Origin: JADLDB01 sp040752975
Lineage (GTDB): Bacteria; Myxococcota; Myxococcia; Myxococcales; Myxococcaceae
Length of the DNA: 64,000 bases
NCBI GenBank assembly: GCA_040752975.1
Contig: JBFMHF010000006.1
Location: 1-64,000, forward strand
Reading direction: 5' to 3'
Shown here: positions 36,377 to 45,462 of the stretch, piece by piece
Layout of the letters: every line of letters starts with the position of its first letter
Position numbering within the stretch: position 1 is the first letter of the stretch
The notes under the pieces: model-generated
What the model was told of the DNA's origin: nothing
Seen by the model: the letters and a program-made list of their open reading frames with translations, nothing else
Database searches by the model: none
Made by a program: the position numbers and the translations under genes

Positions 36377-36766
36377 ATGCTCTGCCCGCGCTGCCGAGTC
36401 GCCCTGTCCTCCGTCGTCGTCGACCCGCAGCTCGACGACATCGAGGCCCTGCAGTGCCCGCGCTGCTCCGGCCACTGGCTCGAGAAGGACGAGCTCAAGC
36501 GCCTCGAGCAGGTGGTGGAGGTGCACTGGGTCGAGGTGCGCCACCTTCCCCCGCCCGACGTCCAGGAAGAGCCCCTCACCTGTCCCCGCTGTTCGCCCGA
36601 GCGTCACCTCGTGAAGCTGCACAGCGAGCGCGATCGCAAGGTGGTGATGGACGCCTGCATCCACTGCCAGGGCGTGTGGCTCGACGGCGGCGAGCTGACC
36701 GCGATCAGGAACAAGAGCGTCTGGGCGGCCCTGGTGGACGCCGTGCGCTTCCTCGTGCGGGGTTGA
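36377..36766 (+). CDS. double zinc-ribbon (zf-TFIIB type) protein
   Basis: 129 residues with two similar units: C3xxC6 ... C27xxC30-SGHWLEKDEL and C69xxC72 ... C94xxC97-QGVWLDGGEL. Each is the zf-TFIIB-like ribbon ending in W-[LI]-[DE]-x-x-E-L seen in small bacterial proteins of unknown role. A hairpin immediately upstream may control translation. Cytosolic; function unknown. Confidence 0.85.
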   Translation: MLCPRCRVALSSVVVDPQLDDIEALQCPRCSGHWLEKDELKRLEQVVEVHWVEVRHLPPPDVQEEPLTCPRCSPERHLVKLHSERDRKVVMDACIHCQGVWLDGGELTAIRNKSVWAALVDAVRFLVRG

Positions 36767-36907
36767 TGGCCCTCAAATTCCCGTGGCGCCAATGACCTGA
36801 TTTCCCCGGACTCCTGAGGAGAGCCGGTGTGGGTGACCAACGATGGCGGGCGGTTGCGGGCGGCATGGGGCATGCTGAAGGCGCGGTGTTCCCCGGGAGA
36901 AGCCCAC

Positions 36908-38563
36908 ATGATGAAGACGCTCGGCAGTGCCGCCCTCGTGTTGTCCCTCGGAGTCGCCCTGAGCAGCCAGCGCGCGGAGGCCTGCGGGTGCTTCGCCCCG
37001 CCGGATCCCACAGTGCCCATCGTTCAGGCCGGCGAGCGGATTCTCTTCGCCGTCAACAACGGCGTCGTCACCGCGCACATCCAGATCCAGTACGCGGGTG
37101 ACGCGAAGGACTTCGGCTGGCTGTTGCCGCTGCCGGCGGTGCCGCAGCTCAAGCTGGGCACGGAAGAGCTCTTCACGCAGCTCATCAACTCCACGCAGCC
37201 GCGGTACTTCGTGACGCGCACCTTCGGGGACGGCTGCAACAGCCGCTTCGCGTTTGCGTCGCCGCCGTCAGCCAACTCGGCCGACACCGCGGGCGGGGGC
37301 AGTGAGGGCGGCGCTGGCTCGCCGCTCGTCACTCAATCCTCCATTGGCCCCTACGACTATGCGGTGCTGCGCGCCGACTCGAAGGACGAGATGTTCAACT
37401 GGCTCACCAGCAACCGGTACTTCATCCCCACGGGGACGGATCAGACGGTGGGCCCGTACATCCGCCCGGGCGCCTACTTCCTCGCCCTCAAGCTGAAGAG
37501 CGGCAAGTCGGCCGGGGACATTCAGCCGGTGGTGCTCGAGTACCAGTCCGATCTCCCGATGATCCCCATCATCCTCACCAGCGTCGCGGCCAACCCCAAC
37601 ATGGGGGTGCAGGTGTGGATGCTGGGCAGCGCCCGCGCGATCCCCCGCAACTACAACCACGTCGTCTTGAACGACTCGCAGATCGACTGGCTCAACCAGG
37701 CGGCGAACTACAACGACGTCGTCATCAAGGCCGTGTCGGAGGCGCCCGAGAAGCACGCCTTCATCACCGAGTACTCAGGCAGCTCCGACGTGATGATCGA
37801 TCGCCTCGATTACCAGGGCCGCTTCGGAAACCTCACGACGCTGGCTGGCCTCAGCGATCCCGTCGACTTCGTCGAGTACCTCTTCGCCAACGGCTATGCG
37901 CAGAACACCGGCACGCCCTTCGGGCCCGTGCAGCAGGTGCTGCTGCCTCAGGTGAAGAACCTGGTGGCGCAGGCCCTGCCGATGCCCGAGCCGCTCAAGT
38001 CCGTCACGGACGAAGACAGCTTCTACCTGGCGCTCCGCTACTACCTCACCACCTACCGGCAGAGCCACCCGGAGGCCTTCAAGCTGTGGGATCCCCCGTT
38101 CGACGCCGCGGCTCTGGCGGCGCAGCTCGACGAGGCGGTGGTGAAGCCCACGCTCAACGCGGGCGCCATCTTCCGCGCGCACCCGACGCTGACGCGCCTG
38201 TACACGACCCTGTCACCGCAGGACATGACCCGCGACCCGGTCTTCAGCTTCAACCCGTCGCTGGCGCCGGTGTCGCGCGATCACACCGCCACGCTGCACA
38301 CCGAGTGCACGCCCTTCGGCACCTTCACCACCTTCACCACCGAGCAGGGCTGGGTCACCCACAGCAGCCAGTTCGAGCCGACGGGCCCCGGCGCGCTGCG
38401 CATCGAGACGCTGTCGGAGGAGGGGCCGGCGAAGATCCTCACCGACAACACCTCGGTCATCGATCCAGGCCGCTCGGGCTGTGGTGGGTGCGCCAGCGTG
38501 GAGCCGATGGGCCTGGGCCTCGTCGCCGCGTTGCTCGCGCTGCGCCGCCGCCGGATGAGCTGA
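36908..38563 (+). CDS. DUF2330 surface protein with MYXO-CTERM-like tail
   Basis: 551 residues from the ATG at 36908 (upstream frame is open but lacks a signal). A signal peptide (MMKTLGSAALVLSLGVALSSQRAEA) is followed by CGCFAPPDPTVPIVQAGERILFAVNNG, the opening of DUF2330. The C-terminus has GCGGCASVEPMG, a hydrophobic helix and an RRRR end, the layout of the MYXO-CTERM sorting tail, where a Cys precedes the helix and the protein is processed and moved to the cell surface. First gene of a three-gene operon (1 and 4 bp gaps follow). Function unknown. Confidence 0.87.
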   Translation: MMKTLGSAALVLSLGVALSSQRAEACGCFAPPDPTVPIVQAGERILFAVNNGVVTAHIQIQYAGDAKDFGWLLPLPAVPQLKLGTEELFTQLINSTQPRYFVTRTFGDGCNSRFAFASPPSANSADTAGGGSEGGAGSPLVTQSSIGPYDYAVLRADSKDEMFNWLTSNRYFIPTGTDQTVGPYIRPGAYFLALKLKSGKSAGDIQPVVLEYQSDLPMIPIILTSVAANPNMGVQVWMLGSARAIPRNYNHVVLNDSQIDWLNQAANYNDVVIKAVSEAPEKHAFITEYSGSSDVMIDRLDYQGRFGNLTTLAGLSDPVDFVEYLFANGYAQNTGTPFGPVQQVLLPQVKNLVAQALPMPEPLKSVTDEDSFYLALRYYLTTYRQSHPEAFKLWDPPFDAAALAAQLDEAVVKPTLNAGAIFRAHPTLTRLYTTLSPQDMTRDPVFSFNPSLAPVSRDHTATLHTECTPFGTFTTFTTEQGWVTHSSQFEPTGPGALRIETLSEEGPAKILTDNTSVIDPGRSGCGGCASVEPMGLGLVAALLALRRRRMS

Positions 38564-38564
38564 C

Positions 38565-39113
38565 ATGCGCGCTGTCGCCGCGTCCCTCTTCGGGCTCGTG
38601 CTGCTGGCCTGCCCGGGACCCGATCGCCCTCCACCTCCGGAAGACACCGACGGCGGCACGGACACGCCCGCGTGGCCGGCCGGCGACTTTCAGCTCGGCA
38701 CCTCGAGTCCGAGCGATCCAACTGCGTACGTCGCGATGCCGTCGACGCTGCAGCTCGTCCCCGGTGCGCAGGGTGGCTTCCACGTGCCGGTGATGTACCG
38801 GGTGACCGGCCACAGCGGGACCAACCTCACCTTCGAGCACAAGGTCCGCCGGGTGAAGGACGGGGTGCTGGTGAGCCGCGGCTCGCGGTTGTTCGACGTG
38901 CTGCCCCAGAGCGGCGGCGCGTGGGTCAGCGAGTACGAGATCACCATCTTCATGTGCCCAACCCCCGTGGGCGTCACGGTGATGGACGAGGCGCTCACCT
39001 TCGAGGTGCGGATCCTCGACGAGTCCTCGAAGCTGTTGTCCGTGGGCACGGCCCAGGCCGTCGTCCACTGCCCGGCCGGGAATTCCTTCTGCGAGTCGAT
39101 CTGCAAGGGGTGA
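38565..39113 (+). CDS. lipoprotein, middle gene of surface operon
   Basis: 182 residues. Signal MRAVAASLFGLVLLAC with lipidated Cys; short Pro/Asp-rich linker; then a beta-rich domain (about 45-175: QLVPGAQGGFHVPVMYRVTGHSGTNLTFEHKVRRV...) that looks immunoglobulin-like. Three late cysteines (FCESIC end and VHCPAG). Begins 1 bp after the DUF2330 stop and ends 4 bp before the haloperoxidase-fusion gene, so one transcript. Function unknown. Confidence 0.8.
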   Translation: MRAVAASLFGLVLLACPGPDRPPPPEDTDGGTDTPAWPAGDFQLGTSSPSDPTAYVAMPSTLQLVPGAQGGFHVPVMYRVTGHSGTNLTFEHKVRRVKDGVLVSRGSRLFDVLPQSGGAWVSEYEITIFMCPTPVGVTVMDEALTFEVRILDESSKLLSVGTAQAVVHCPAGNSFCESICKG

Positions 39114-39117
39114 CGCC

Positions 39118-41886
39118 GTGACCAGACTGGCCTGCTTCCTCGCCCTCGTCGCGCTGCTGTCCGGCTGCCCCGAGCCACGCACCTGGCAGGTCGTCGGTGA
39201 GGAGCTCGGCGAAGCGCTGATGAGCATCGAGGGGCGCTCCGAGACGGACGTGTGGGCGGTGGGCGCCGACCAGGGCCAGGGCCCGCTGGTGCTGCACTTC
39301 GACGGCGCCGCGTGGACGCGCCACGAGACGGGGACGCGCGGGCACCTGTGGTGGGTGCACGCCTTCGACGACGGCACGGCGATGATGGGCGGGGTGCGCG
39401 GGACCATTCTCGAGTGGAACGGCAGCTCCTTCGTCCGCCACCGCACGCCCAGCCTGGCGCGGCAGACGGTGTTCGGCGTCTGGGGCGCCTCCCGGTCCGA
39501 CGTATGGGCGGTGGGCGCGGAGACGTCGGGGCGGCGAGGCTTCCTCTGGCACTTCGACGGCGCCGAGTGGCGTGACGTGGCCTTGCCCGCCGACGTGCCG
39601 CTGCGGGCGAGCGAGACGCCGGGCCTCTTCAAGGTGTGGGGCTCAGCCGCGGACGACGTGTGGGCCGCCGGCGCGGACGGCCTGGTGCTGCACTACGACG
39701 GCGCCGCGTGGACGCGCCTGGTGAGCGACAACACCGAGACGCTCTTCACCGTGCACGGGCGCAAGGGCCAGGTGCTCTTCACCGGCGGCGGCACGCGTTC
39801 GGCGCTGCTGGAGTGCGACGGCGCCCACTTCACCGACGTCTCTCCGGCCGACGTGGGGCTGCTGCAGGGCATCGCGGCGGATCCAACCGACGCGGAGGTG
39901 GCGTGGGCGGTGGGCGAGGGCGGCGCCGTCTTCCAGCGCAGCCGGGCCGGGTGGAAGCGCGTCGAGGCTGGCCTGTCGATCGAGTCGCTGCACGCGGTGT
40001 GGGTCGATCCACGCGGGGGCGTGTGGGCCGTCGGGGGGAAGGTGCTGTCCGCGTTGACGGGCGGTGCGATCCTCCACCTCGGCCCCACGGGCACGCCCAG
40101 GTACGTCGCGCCCCAACCGCCGCCACCTCCCGAGGTCGTCTGTCCTGCGGAGCAGGTGGATCCGGTGCCGTCAGGCTCCATCGCCCGCCGGTGGAACGAG
40201 CAGATCCTCGGGGCCATCCGCCGCGACATCCCCCGGCCGACGGTGCACGCGCGCAACCTCTACCACCTGTCCGCCGCGATGTACGACGCGTGGGCGGCGT
40301 ACGACGCCACCGCGCGGGGCCTCTTCACCAACGAGCGCGTCACCGCCGCCGACGTCGACGCCGCCCGCACCGAGGCCATCAGCTACGCGGCCTACCGGGT
40401 GCTCTCGCACCGGTACGACAAGGCGGTGGGCGGGCCCGTCTCCAGCCGCTGCTTCAAGGACTTCATGGCGAAGCTGGGCTTCGATCCCTCGGACACCAGC
40501 GCGACGGGTGACTCGCCCCGCGCGGTGGGCAACCGCATCGGCACGGCCATCGTCGAGGCGGCGCGCAATGACGGCTCGAACGAGGCCAACAACTACGCCG
40601 ACACCACGAACTTCATGGCCGTCAACGCGCCGCTCCCTGTGGAGAGCCCCAGCGGGCCTGCAGCGGACATCGATCACTGGCAACCGCTCGACCTGGCGAT
40701 CGCCTCCACCCAGAACGGCATTCCCGTCGCAGCGGGGGTCCAGAAGTACATCGGTGCGCAGTGGAAGGACGTGACGCCCTTCGCGCTGACACGCTCCGCT
40801 CCCGGTGCGCTGTACGTGGACCCGGGCCCTGCGCCGGTGCTGAACGCCGCCTTGATGGCCGAGGTGGTGGAGGTGATTCGCCGCTCCTCGGAGCTGGTGG
40901 TCGACCCCGGCGTCACCATCGACATCTCTCCCGGGAAGTACGGCAACAACCCGCTGGGCGAGAACAGCGGCGCGGGCCACCCGATGAACCCGGCGACGGG
41001 GCAGCCCTACGCGCCCCAGGTGGTGCCACTGGCGGACTTCGGCCGCGTGCTGGCGGAGACGTGGGCCGACGGGCCGCACTCCGAGACGCCGCCCGGGCAC
41101 TGGAACGTCATCGCCAATCAGGTCTTCGATCACCCGGCCTTCGTGCGCCGCTGGGGCGGGGCGGGCGCCGAATTGCCACGCCTCGAATGGGACGTGCGCG
41201 CGTACCTGGTGCTCAACGGCGCGCTGCACGACGCGGCCATCGCCTGCTGGGAAGTGAAGCGCGTCTTCACCAGCTCGCGGCCCATCACCCTCATTCGCAG
41301 CAGCGCGGCGTACGGGCAATCGAGCGATCCCACGCAGCCCTCCTACGACGCGCGCGGGCTGCCGCTCGTCCCCGGCCTCATCGAGCTGGTGACGGCCGAG
41401 TCGTCGGCGCCCGGGCAGCGGCACGAGGCGCTGCGCAACGCGATTGGACAGGTGGCGGTGAAGACCTGGCGGGGCGAGCCGGGCGACACGTCCACGGTGT
41501 CAGGCATCTCCTGGATGCGCGCGGTGGAGTGGGTTCCGTACCAGCGCCGTGACTTCGTCACGCCAGCCTTCCCAGGCTTCATCTCGGGGCACAGCACCTT
41601 CAGCCGCTCGGCCGCGGAGGTGCTGACGCGGATGACGGGCAGTCCGTTCTTCCCCGGTGGCCTTGGGCAGCAGACGGTGCCGGCGCAGCGCGGCCTCACG
41701 TTCGAGGCGGGCCCGACGACGGAGGTGACGCTGCAATGGGCGACGTACTTCGACGCGGCGGATCAAGCCGGCCAGTCGCGCATCTGGGGCGGCATCCACA
41801 TCACCGCCGACGACTTCGGCGGGCGGCGCGTGGGCGCGCGCGTGGGGGAGCTGGCCTTCCAGAAGGCCGAGGCGTTGTTCCAGTGA
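39118..41886 (+). CDS. lipoprotein: beta-propeller fused to vanadium-haloperoxidase/PAP2 domain
   Basis: 922 residues, GTG start. Lipobox LSGC (C17). Residues 20-340 contain repeats such as SETDVWAVGADQG / SRSDVWAVGAETS / AADDVWAAGADG with FDGAAWTR, i.e. a beta-propeller. After a proline linker (about 345-350) comes a helical domain (about 365-922) of the vanadium-dependent haloperoxidase class: RNLYHLSAAMYDAWAAYD, PAFPGFISGHSTFS (H825) and GGIHITADDFGGRRVG (H894, R903/904). In known enzymes these bind vanadate and oxidise halide with peroxide. Cofactor and activity here are inferred. Last gene of its operon and next to the oxidosqualene cyclase. Confidence 0.88.
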   Translation: MTRLACFLALVALLSGCPEPRTWQVVGEELGEALMSIEGRSETDVWAVGADQGQGPLVLHFDGAAWTRHETGTRGHLWWVHAFDDGTAMMGGVRGTILEWNGSSFVRHRTPSLARQTVFGVWGASRSDVWAVGAETSGRRGFLWHFDGAEWRDVALPADVPLRASETPGLFKVWGSAADDVWAAGADGLVLHYDGAAWTRLVSDNTETLFTVHGRKGQVLFTGGGTRSALLECDGAHFTDVSPADVGLLQGIAADPTDAEVAWAVGEGGAVFQRSRAGWKRVEAGLSIESLHAVWVDPRGGVWAVGGKVLSALTGGAILHLGPTGTPRYVAPQPPPPPEVVCPAEQVDPVPSGSIARRWNEQILGAIRRDIPRPTVHARNLYHLSAAMYDAWAAYDATARGLFTNERVTAADVDAARTEAISYAAYRVLSHRYDKAVGGPVSSRCFKDFMAKLGFDPSDTSATGDSPRAVGNRIGTAIVEAARNDGSNEANNYADTTNFMAVNAPLPVESPSGPAADIDHWQPLDLAIASTQNGIPVAAGVQKYIGAQWKDVTPFALTRSAPGALYVDPGPAPVLNAALMAEVVEVIRRSSELVVDPGVTIDISPGKYGNNPLGENSGAGHPMNPATGQPYAPQVVPLADFGRVLAETWADGPHSETPPGHWNVIANQVFDHPAFVRRWGGAGAELPRLEWDVRAYLVLNGALHDAAIACWEVKRVFTSSRPITLIRSSAAYGQSSDPTQPSYDARGLPLVPGLIELVTAESSAPGQRHEALRNAIGQVAVKTWRGEPGDTSTVSGISWMRAVEWVPYQRRDFVTPAFPGFISGHSTFSRSAAEVLTRMTGSPFFPGGLGQQTVPAQRGLTFEAGPTTEVTLQWATYFDAADQAGQSRIWGGIHITADDFGGRRVGARVGELAFQKAEALFQ

Positions 41887-41997
41887 GGGTTGGAGAGCCA
41901 CTCTTCGCTCGAGGAGCCCGGCTCCGCTGACGGGCGTCAACCATCCCGGAGCCGTCCTCTGCCGCGGACGGCGGCGAGGTGCTACGCAGCGCACGCC

Positions 41998-43995
41998 ATG
42001 ACGACTGCCCGCAAGCTGGACGCCTCGCACGCGCTGCTCGACTCTGTCGACGGCACGCTGAATCGCGCGATCCCCAACCTCGCGCGCCTGCAGCTCGACC
42101 GCGGCAGCTGGCCCGGTGACTACGGGGGGCCGATGTTCCTGCTCCCCATGTTCGTGGCGCTGGCGTGGGTGACGAAGCGCCTGCCGCCGCCGGCCCGCGT
42201 CGAGCGCATGGTGACGTACTTCACCAACGTGCAGCGCCCCGACGGCAGCATCGGGCTGCACGCCGAGGCCACCGAAGGCAGCATGTTCACCACCACGCTG
42301 TCCTATGTGGCGCTGCGGCTGCTCGGTGTCGGGAAAGACGACGCGCGGCTGACGCGCATGCGCAGGTGGATCCACGACAATGGCTCGCCGCTGGGGGCGG
42401 CCTCGTGGGGAAAGTTCACCCTGTGCCTCCTCGGCCTCTACGACTGGAAGGGCATCCACCCGGTGCTGCCTGAGTTGTGGCTGCTCCCGAAGGACGCGCC
42501 GCTGCACCCCGGCCGCCTGTGGTGCCACTGCCGCCAGGTGTACCTGCCGATGGCTTGGCTCTACGGCATGAAGTCCACCGCGCCCGACGCGCCCCTGCTG
42601 CGCGAGCTGCGCGAAGAGCTGTACGGGGGGAAGTACGGCTCGATCGACTGGGAGAAGCACCGGGACACCGTGGCGAAGGCCGACGACTACCGGCCGTCGA
42701 AGCTGGCGCTCAAGGGCGTCAACACCGGCCAGGGCCTCTTCGAGAAGCTGCCCCTCAAGCCGCTGCGGAAGAAGGCCGTCGAGGAGTGTCTCCACCACAT
42801 CCGCTACGAGGATCGGGTCACCAACGACATCGACATCGGGCCCGTCAACGCGGTGCTGAACATGTTCGTGCACCACTTCCGCGGGGCGGAGGGCGCGGCC
42901 GACCTCGAGCGCGGCTGGTACAAGTTCGACCGCTACTACCTCTGGGACGGCCACGACGGCCTCAAGATGCAGGGGTACAACAACAGCGAGCTGTGGGACA
43001 CGGCCTTCGCGGTGCAGGCGATCTCCGCGGCGGTGGCTTCGGGCGCGGTGAGGGACGCCGACGCGAAGCCGCTGCTCGAGAAGGCGTACACCTTCATCCG
43101 TGACAACCAGATCCTCGAGGACGTGCCCGAGCCGGAGAAGCACTACCGGCACCGGTGCAAGGGCGGCTGGCCGTTCAGCGATCGCGCCCACGGCTGGCCG
43201 ATCACCGACTGCACGTCGGAGGGCTTCAAGTGCGCGGTGGACCTCGAAGGGCGCTTCAGCCCCGAGGTGCCGGTCGACCTGTTGCGCGACTCGGTGCGCC
43301 TCATCCTGTCCTGGCAGAACGAGGACGGCGGCTGGGCGACGTACGAGCGGCAGCGCGGCGGCGCCTGGCTCGAGCAGTTCAACCCGTCGCAGGTGTTCGG
43401 CGACATCATGGTGGACTACTCGTACGTCGAGTGCACCAGCGCGTGTGTGCAGGCCCTGGTGAAGGCGAAGAAGCGCTTCCCGGGGGAGTTCGAGCTCGAC
43501 TCGGCCATCGCCCGCGGCGTCGACTTCATTCGCAGCCAGCAGCGGCCCGACGGCAGCTTCGAGGGGAGCTGGGCGGTGTGCTTCACCTACGGCACGTGGT
43601 TCGCGGTGACGGCGCTGAAGGCGGCCGGTGCGTCCGATGACGATCCCGCCATCAGGCGGGCCGTCGCCTTCCTGCTCTCGAAGCAGCGCCCCGACGGGAG
43701 CTGGAGCGAACACGGCAACTCGTGCCGCGATCGCCGCTGGGTGGAGGGTGAAGCCGGCCACGTCGCGCAGACGTCGTGGGCGCTGTCCGCCCTGGTGCGC
43801 GGCGGCTGCGACGTGCGGGAGGCGATGGACCGCGCGGCCCAGTGGCTGTGCAGCCGGCAGGAGCAGGACGGGAGCTGGGCCCGTGAGCCGCTGGTGGGCG
43901 TGTTCAACCGAACCTGCCTCATCAGCTACGACAACTACCGCCACTACTTCCCGGTGTGGGCGCTGGCGGAGTGGCGCTCGACCGCCACGCGCTGA
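41998..43995 (+). CDS. oxidosqualene cyclase, predicted cycloartenol synthase
   Basis: 665 residues from ATG 41998. Converts 2,3-oxidosqualene to a cyclic sterol precursor. The catalytic motif is DCTSE (404-408), the DCTAE of oxidosqualene cyclases; squalene-hopene cyclases have DXDD instead. MQGYNNSE (Y327) and HGWPITDCTSE (H398, I402) carry the three residues (Tyr410, His477, Ile481 in Arabidopsis numbering) that favour cycloartenol over lanosterol. QW repeats include DGSIG, EDGGWATYE, RPDGSFEGSW and RPDGSWSE; the end SYDNYRHYFPVWAL is family-typical. About 90 residues shorter than plant enzymes, as in bacterial ones. Peripheral membrane protein. Squalene monooxygenase is not in this window. 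Confidence 0.93.
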   Translation: MTTARKLDASHALLDSVDGTLNRAIPNLARLQLDRGSWPGDYGGPMFLLPMFVALAWVTKRLPPPARVERMVTYFTNVQRPDGSIGLHAEATEGSMFTTTLSYVALRLLGVGKDDARLTRMRRWIHDNGSPLGAASWGKFTLCLLGLYDWKGIHPVLPELWLLPKDAPLHPGRLWCHCRQVYLPMAWLYGMKSTAPDAPLLRELREELYGGKYGSIDWEKHRDTVAKADDYRPSKLALKGVNTGQGLFEKLPLKPLRKKAVEECLHHIRYEDRVTNDIDIGPVNAVLNMFVHHFRGAEGAADLERGWYKFDRYYLWDGHDGLKMQGYNNSELWDTAFAVQAISAAVASGAVRDADAKPLLEKAYTFIRDNQILEDVPEPEKHYRHRCKGGWPFSDRAHGWPITDCTSEGFKCAVDLEGRFSPEVPVDLLRDSVRLILSWQNEDGGWATYERQRGGAWLEQFNPSQVFGDIMVDYSYVECTSACVQALVKAKKRFPGEFELDSAIARGVDFIRSQQRPDGSFEGSWAVCFTYGTWFAVTALKAAGASDDDPAIRRAVAFLLSKQRPDGSWSEHGNSCRDRRWVEGEAGHVAQTSWALSALVRGGCDVREAMDRAAQWLCSRQEQDGSWAREPLVGVFNRTCLISYDNYRHYFPVWALAEWRSTATR

Positions 43996-44250
43996 CGGCC
44001 GCCGCCGGGCGACGCGGTGGCGGAGTTGCTGGCGGCCCTGGGAGAGCTGTCCCGGCTGGTCTGATGCGCGTGCTCATCGGGACCGGAGCGGCGGCGGACG
44101 CGAGGGCGGTGGTGAAGTCCCTCGCGCCGCGCCGCTTCGAACCGGGGCTGCGCGAGAAGAGCCTCGCGCACGCGGCGCGCAATCGCCAGGGGCCAGCTCG
44201 AGGACGTCCTGGCGAAGGCGCTCGCGGACTGAAGGCGGCGGAGCCTCCAA
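43996..44250 (+). other. possible gene remnant after the cyclase gene
   Basis: In frame with the cyclase and beyond its stop, a coding-like peptide (PPPGDAVAELLAALGELSRLV, stop at 44062-44064) continues. A frame starting at ATG 44064 overlaps that stop (MRVLIGTGAAADARAVVKSLAPRRF...) and a third frame ends RAIARGQLEDVLAKALAD at 44232. This looks like a decayed short gene with at least one frameshift, but none of it can be named. The remaining bases hold nothing else visible. Confidence 0.3.
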
Positions 44251-45462
44251 TCAGCTGCCCGGCTGCACCAACACGCCCTTCTCCACCAACGGCTTGCCGT
44301 CGATGGTGACGGTCGCGTCGGGCAGGAATCCCCCTCCACCAAAGGGACAGTCGTTGCTGCCGCCGGCCCACAAGTCTCCCCCGAAGAAGACGGACACCAT
44401 GCCCTGGGGCACCCAGTTGAGCAGCGGCTTCCCGCTGCGCGGCTTGACGTCGGCGTTGAGGCCGATGTCCACCACCGCCAGTGAGTCACGGCAGGGGGGG
44501 CTCTTGTCGAAGGTCGCCCGCCATTCGTCGAAGGTGGGGCTGGGCCTGGCCATCAGCGACGTCACTTTGCCGTTGGTGAAGAGCGCGGTGAGGCCCTCCA
44601 CCACGTTGCCGCGGAAGTCGATGCGGTCCCACACCACGCGGCCCGTCGCGGTCCCCGGCACGGGACTGACGTACGCCTCGCCCGCCGGGAGCCAGACCAT
44701 GGCCGCGGCGCCGCCCTGCTTCGCCTCTTCGGGAGAGATGACGCCGTCGCTCACCAGCACTTTCCGCCCATCGACGCGCATTCGGAGGTCTGTGCCGTTG
44801 GGCGCCGTCACCCGCAGTTCGGTGCCGACCGTGACGAGTTCGCGAACGCGCTCACCGGCGGCAGCGAGCTTCTCCGGATCCGTCGCCACGCCCGCCCGGA
44901 AGACGTTCTCGAGCTCCTGTCTCGTGAGGCCGAGCCGCCTGGCGTTGGCGTCGGAAGGGAAGAGGCCGTTGCCCAGCTCGACCTGCCGCACGTTGCGCTT
45001 CAGTAGCCTGGCGTTGCCGCGCGCGTAGCTCTGGTTCACCGTGGTGAGGCGATCCGGTGGGACGCCGCGCCACACTTCCGGCGCGTCCCCACCGCCGACT
45101 TCGATGGTCACCTGGGGCAGCTCGGCCAGCTTGAGCCAGAGGTCGCCGCGGGCGCGATCGAACTTCGCGGGCACCTCGTCGAAGTAGCGGCGGGCGCGCT
45201 CGGTGCGGGCGAACAGCTCGAGCGGGAGGCCGCCGCGCCGCTGCACGGCGAGGCCGAGCTCCTCGACGAGCGCGAGATCATTGCCCGAGATGAAGACGAT
45301 TTCTCCCGTCTGGACGCGCGCGACGTCGCCCACCACCCGCTCGGCGATGGCCACGGTCTCCACACCCGGGCTCGAGGTTTTCCCCGGCGGACCAGCCCAG
45401 GCCCACGCGGCGATGACGAGACTGCACGACGCTGACGCGACTCCGATGGCACGCAGACCCAT
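44251..45462 (-). CDS. exported M29-aminopeptidase-like protein without histidines
   Basis: 403 residues with a signal peptide (IGVASASCSLVIAAWAWA). The fold follows the M29 thermophilic aminopeptidase family (AmpS/PepS): EIVFISGNDLALVEELGLAVQRRGGLPLELF near the start and LPAGEAYVSPVPGTATG with the first metal-ligand Glu region. M29 enzymes need two further His and other acids (for example HW near the end); this protein contains no histidine at all, and the later acidic motif reads VVDIGLN rather than GEIGIG-like. It is therefore probably inactive as a peptidase and may bind or sense a ligand. A GGGGGAG site precedes the ATG. Confidence 0.82.
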   Translation of the reverse strand: MGLRAIGVASASCSLVIAAWAWAGPPGKTSSPGVETVAIAERVVGDVARVQTGEIVFISGNDLALVEELGLAVQRRGGLPLELFARTERARRYFDEVPAKFDRARGDLWLKLAELPQVTIEVGGGDAPEVWRGVPPDRLTTVNQSYARGNARLLKRNVRQVELGNGLFPSDANARRLGLTRQELENVFRAGVATDPEKLAAAGERVRELVTVGTELRVTAPNGTDLRMRVDGRKVLVSDGVISPEEAKQGGAAAMVWLPAGEAYVSPVPGTATGRVVWDRIDFRGNVVEGLTALFTNGKVTSLMARPSPTFDEWRATFDKSPPCRDSLAVVDIGLNADVKPRSGKPLLNWVPQGMVSVFFGGDLWAGGSNDCPFGGGGFLPDATVTIDGKPLVEKGVLVQPGS

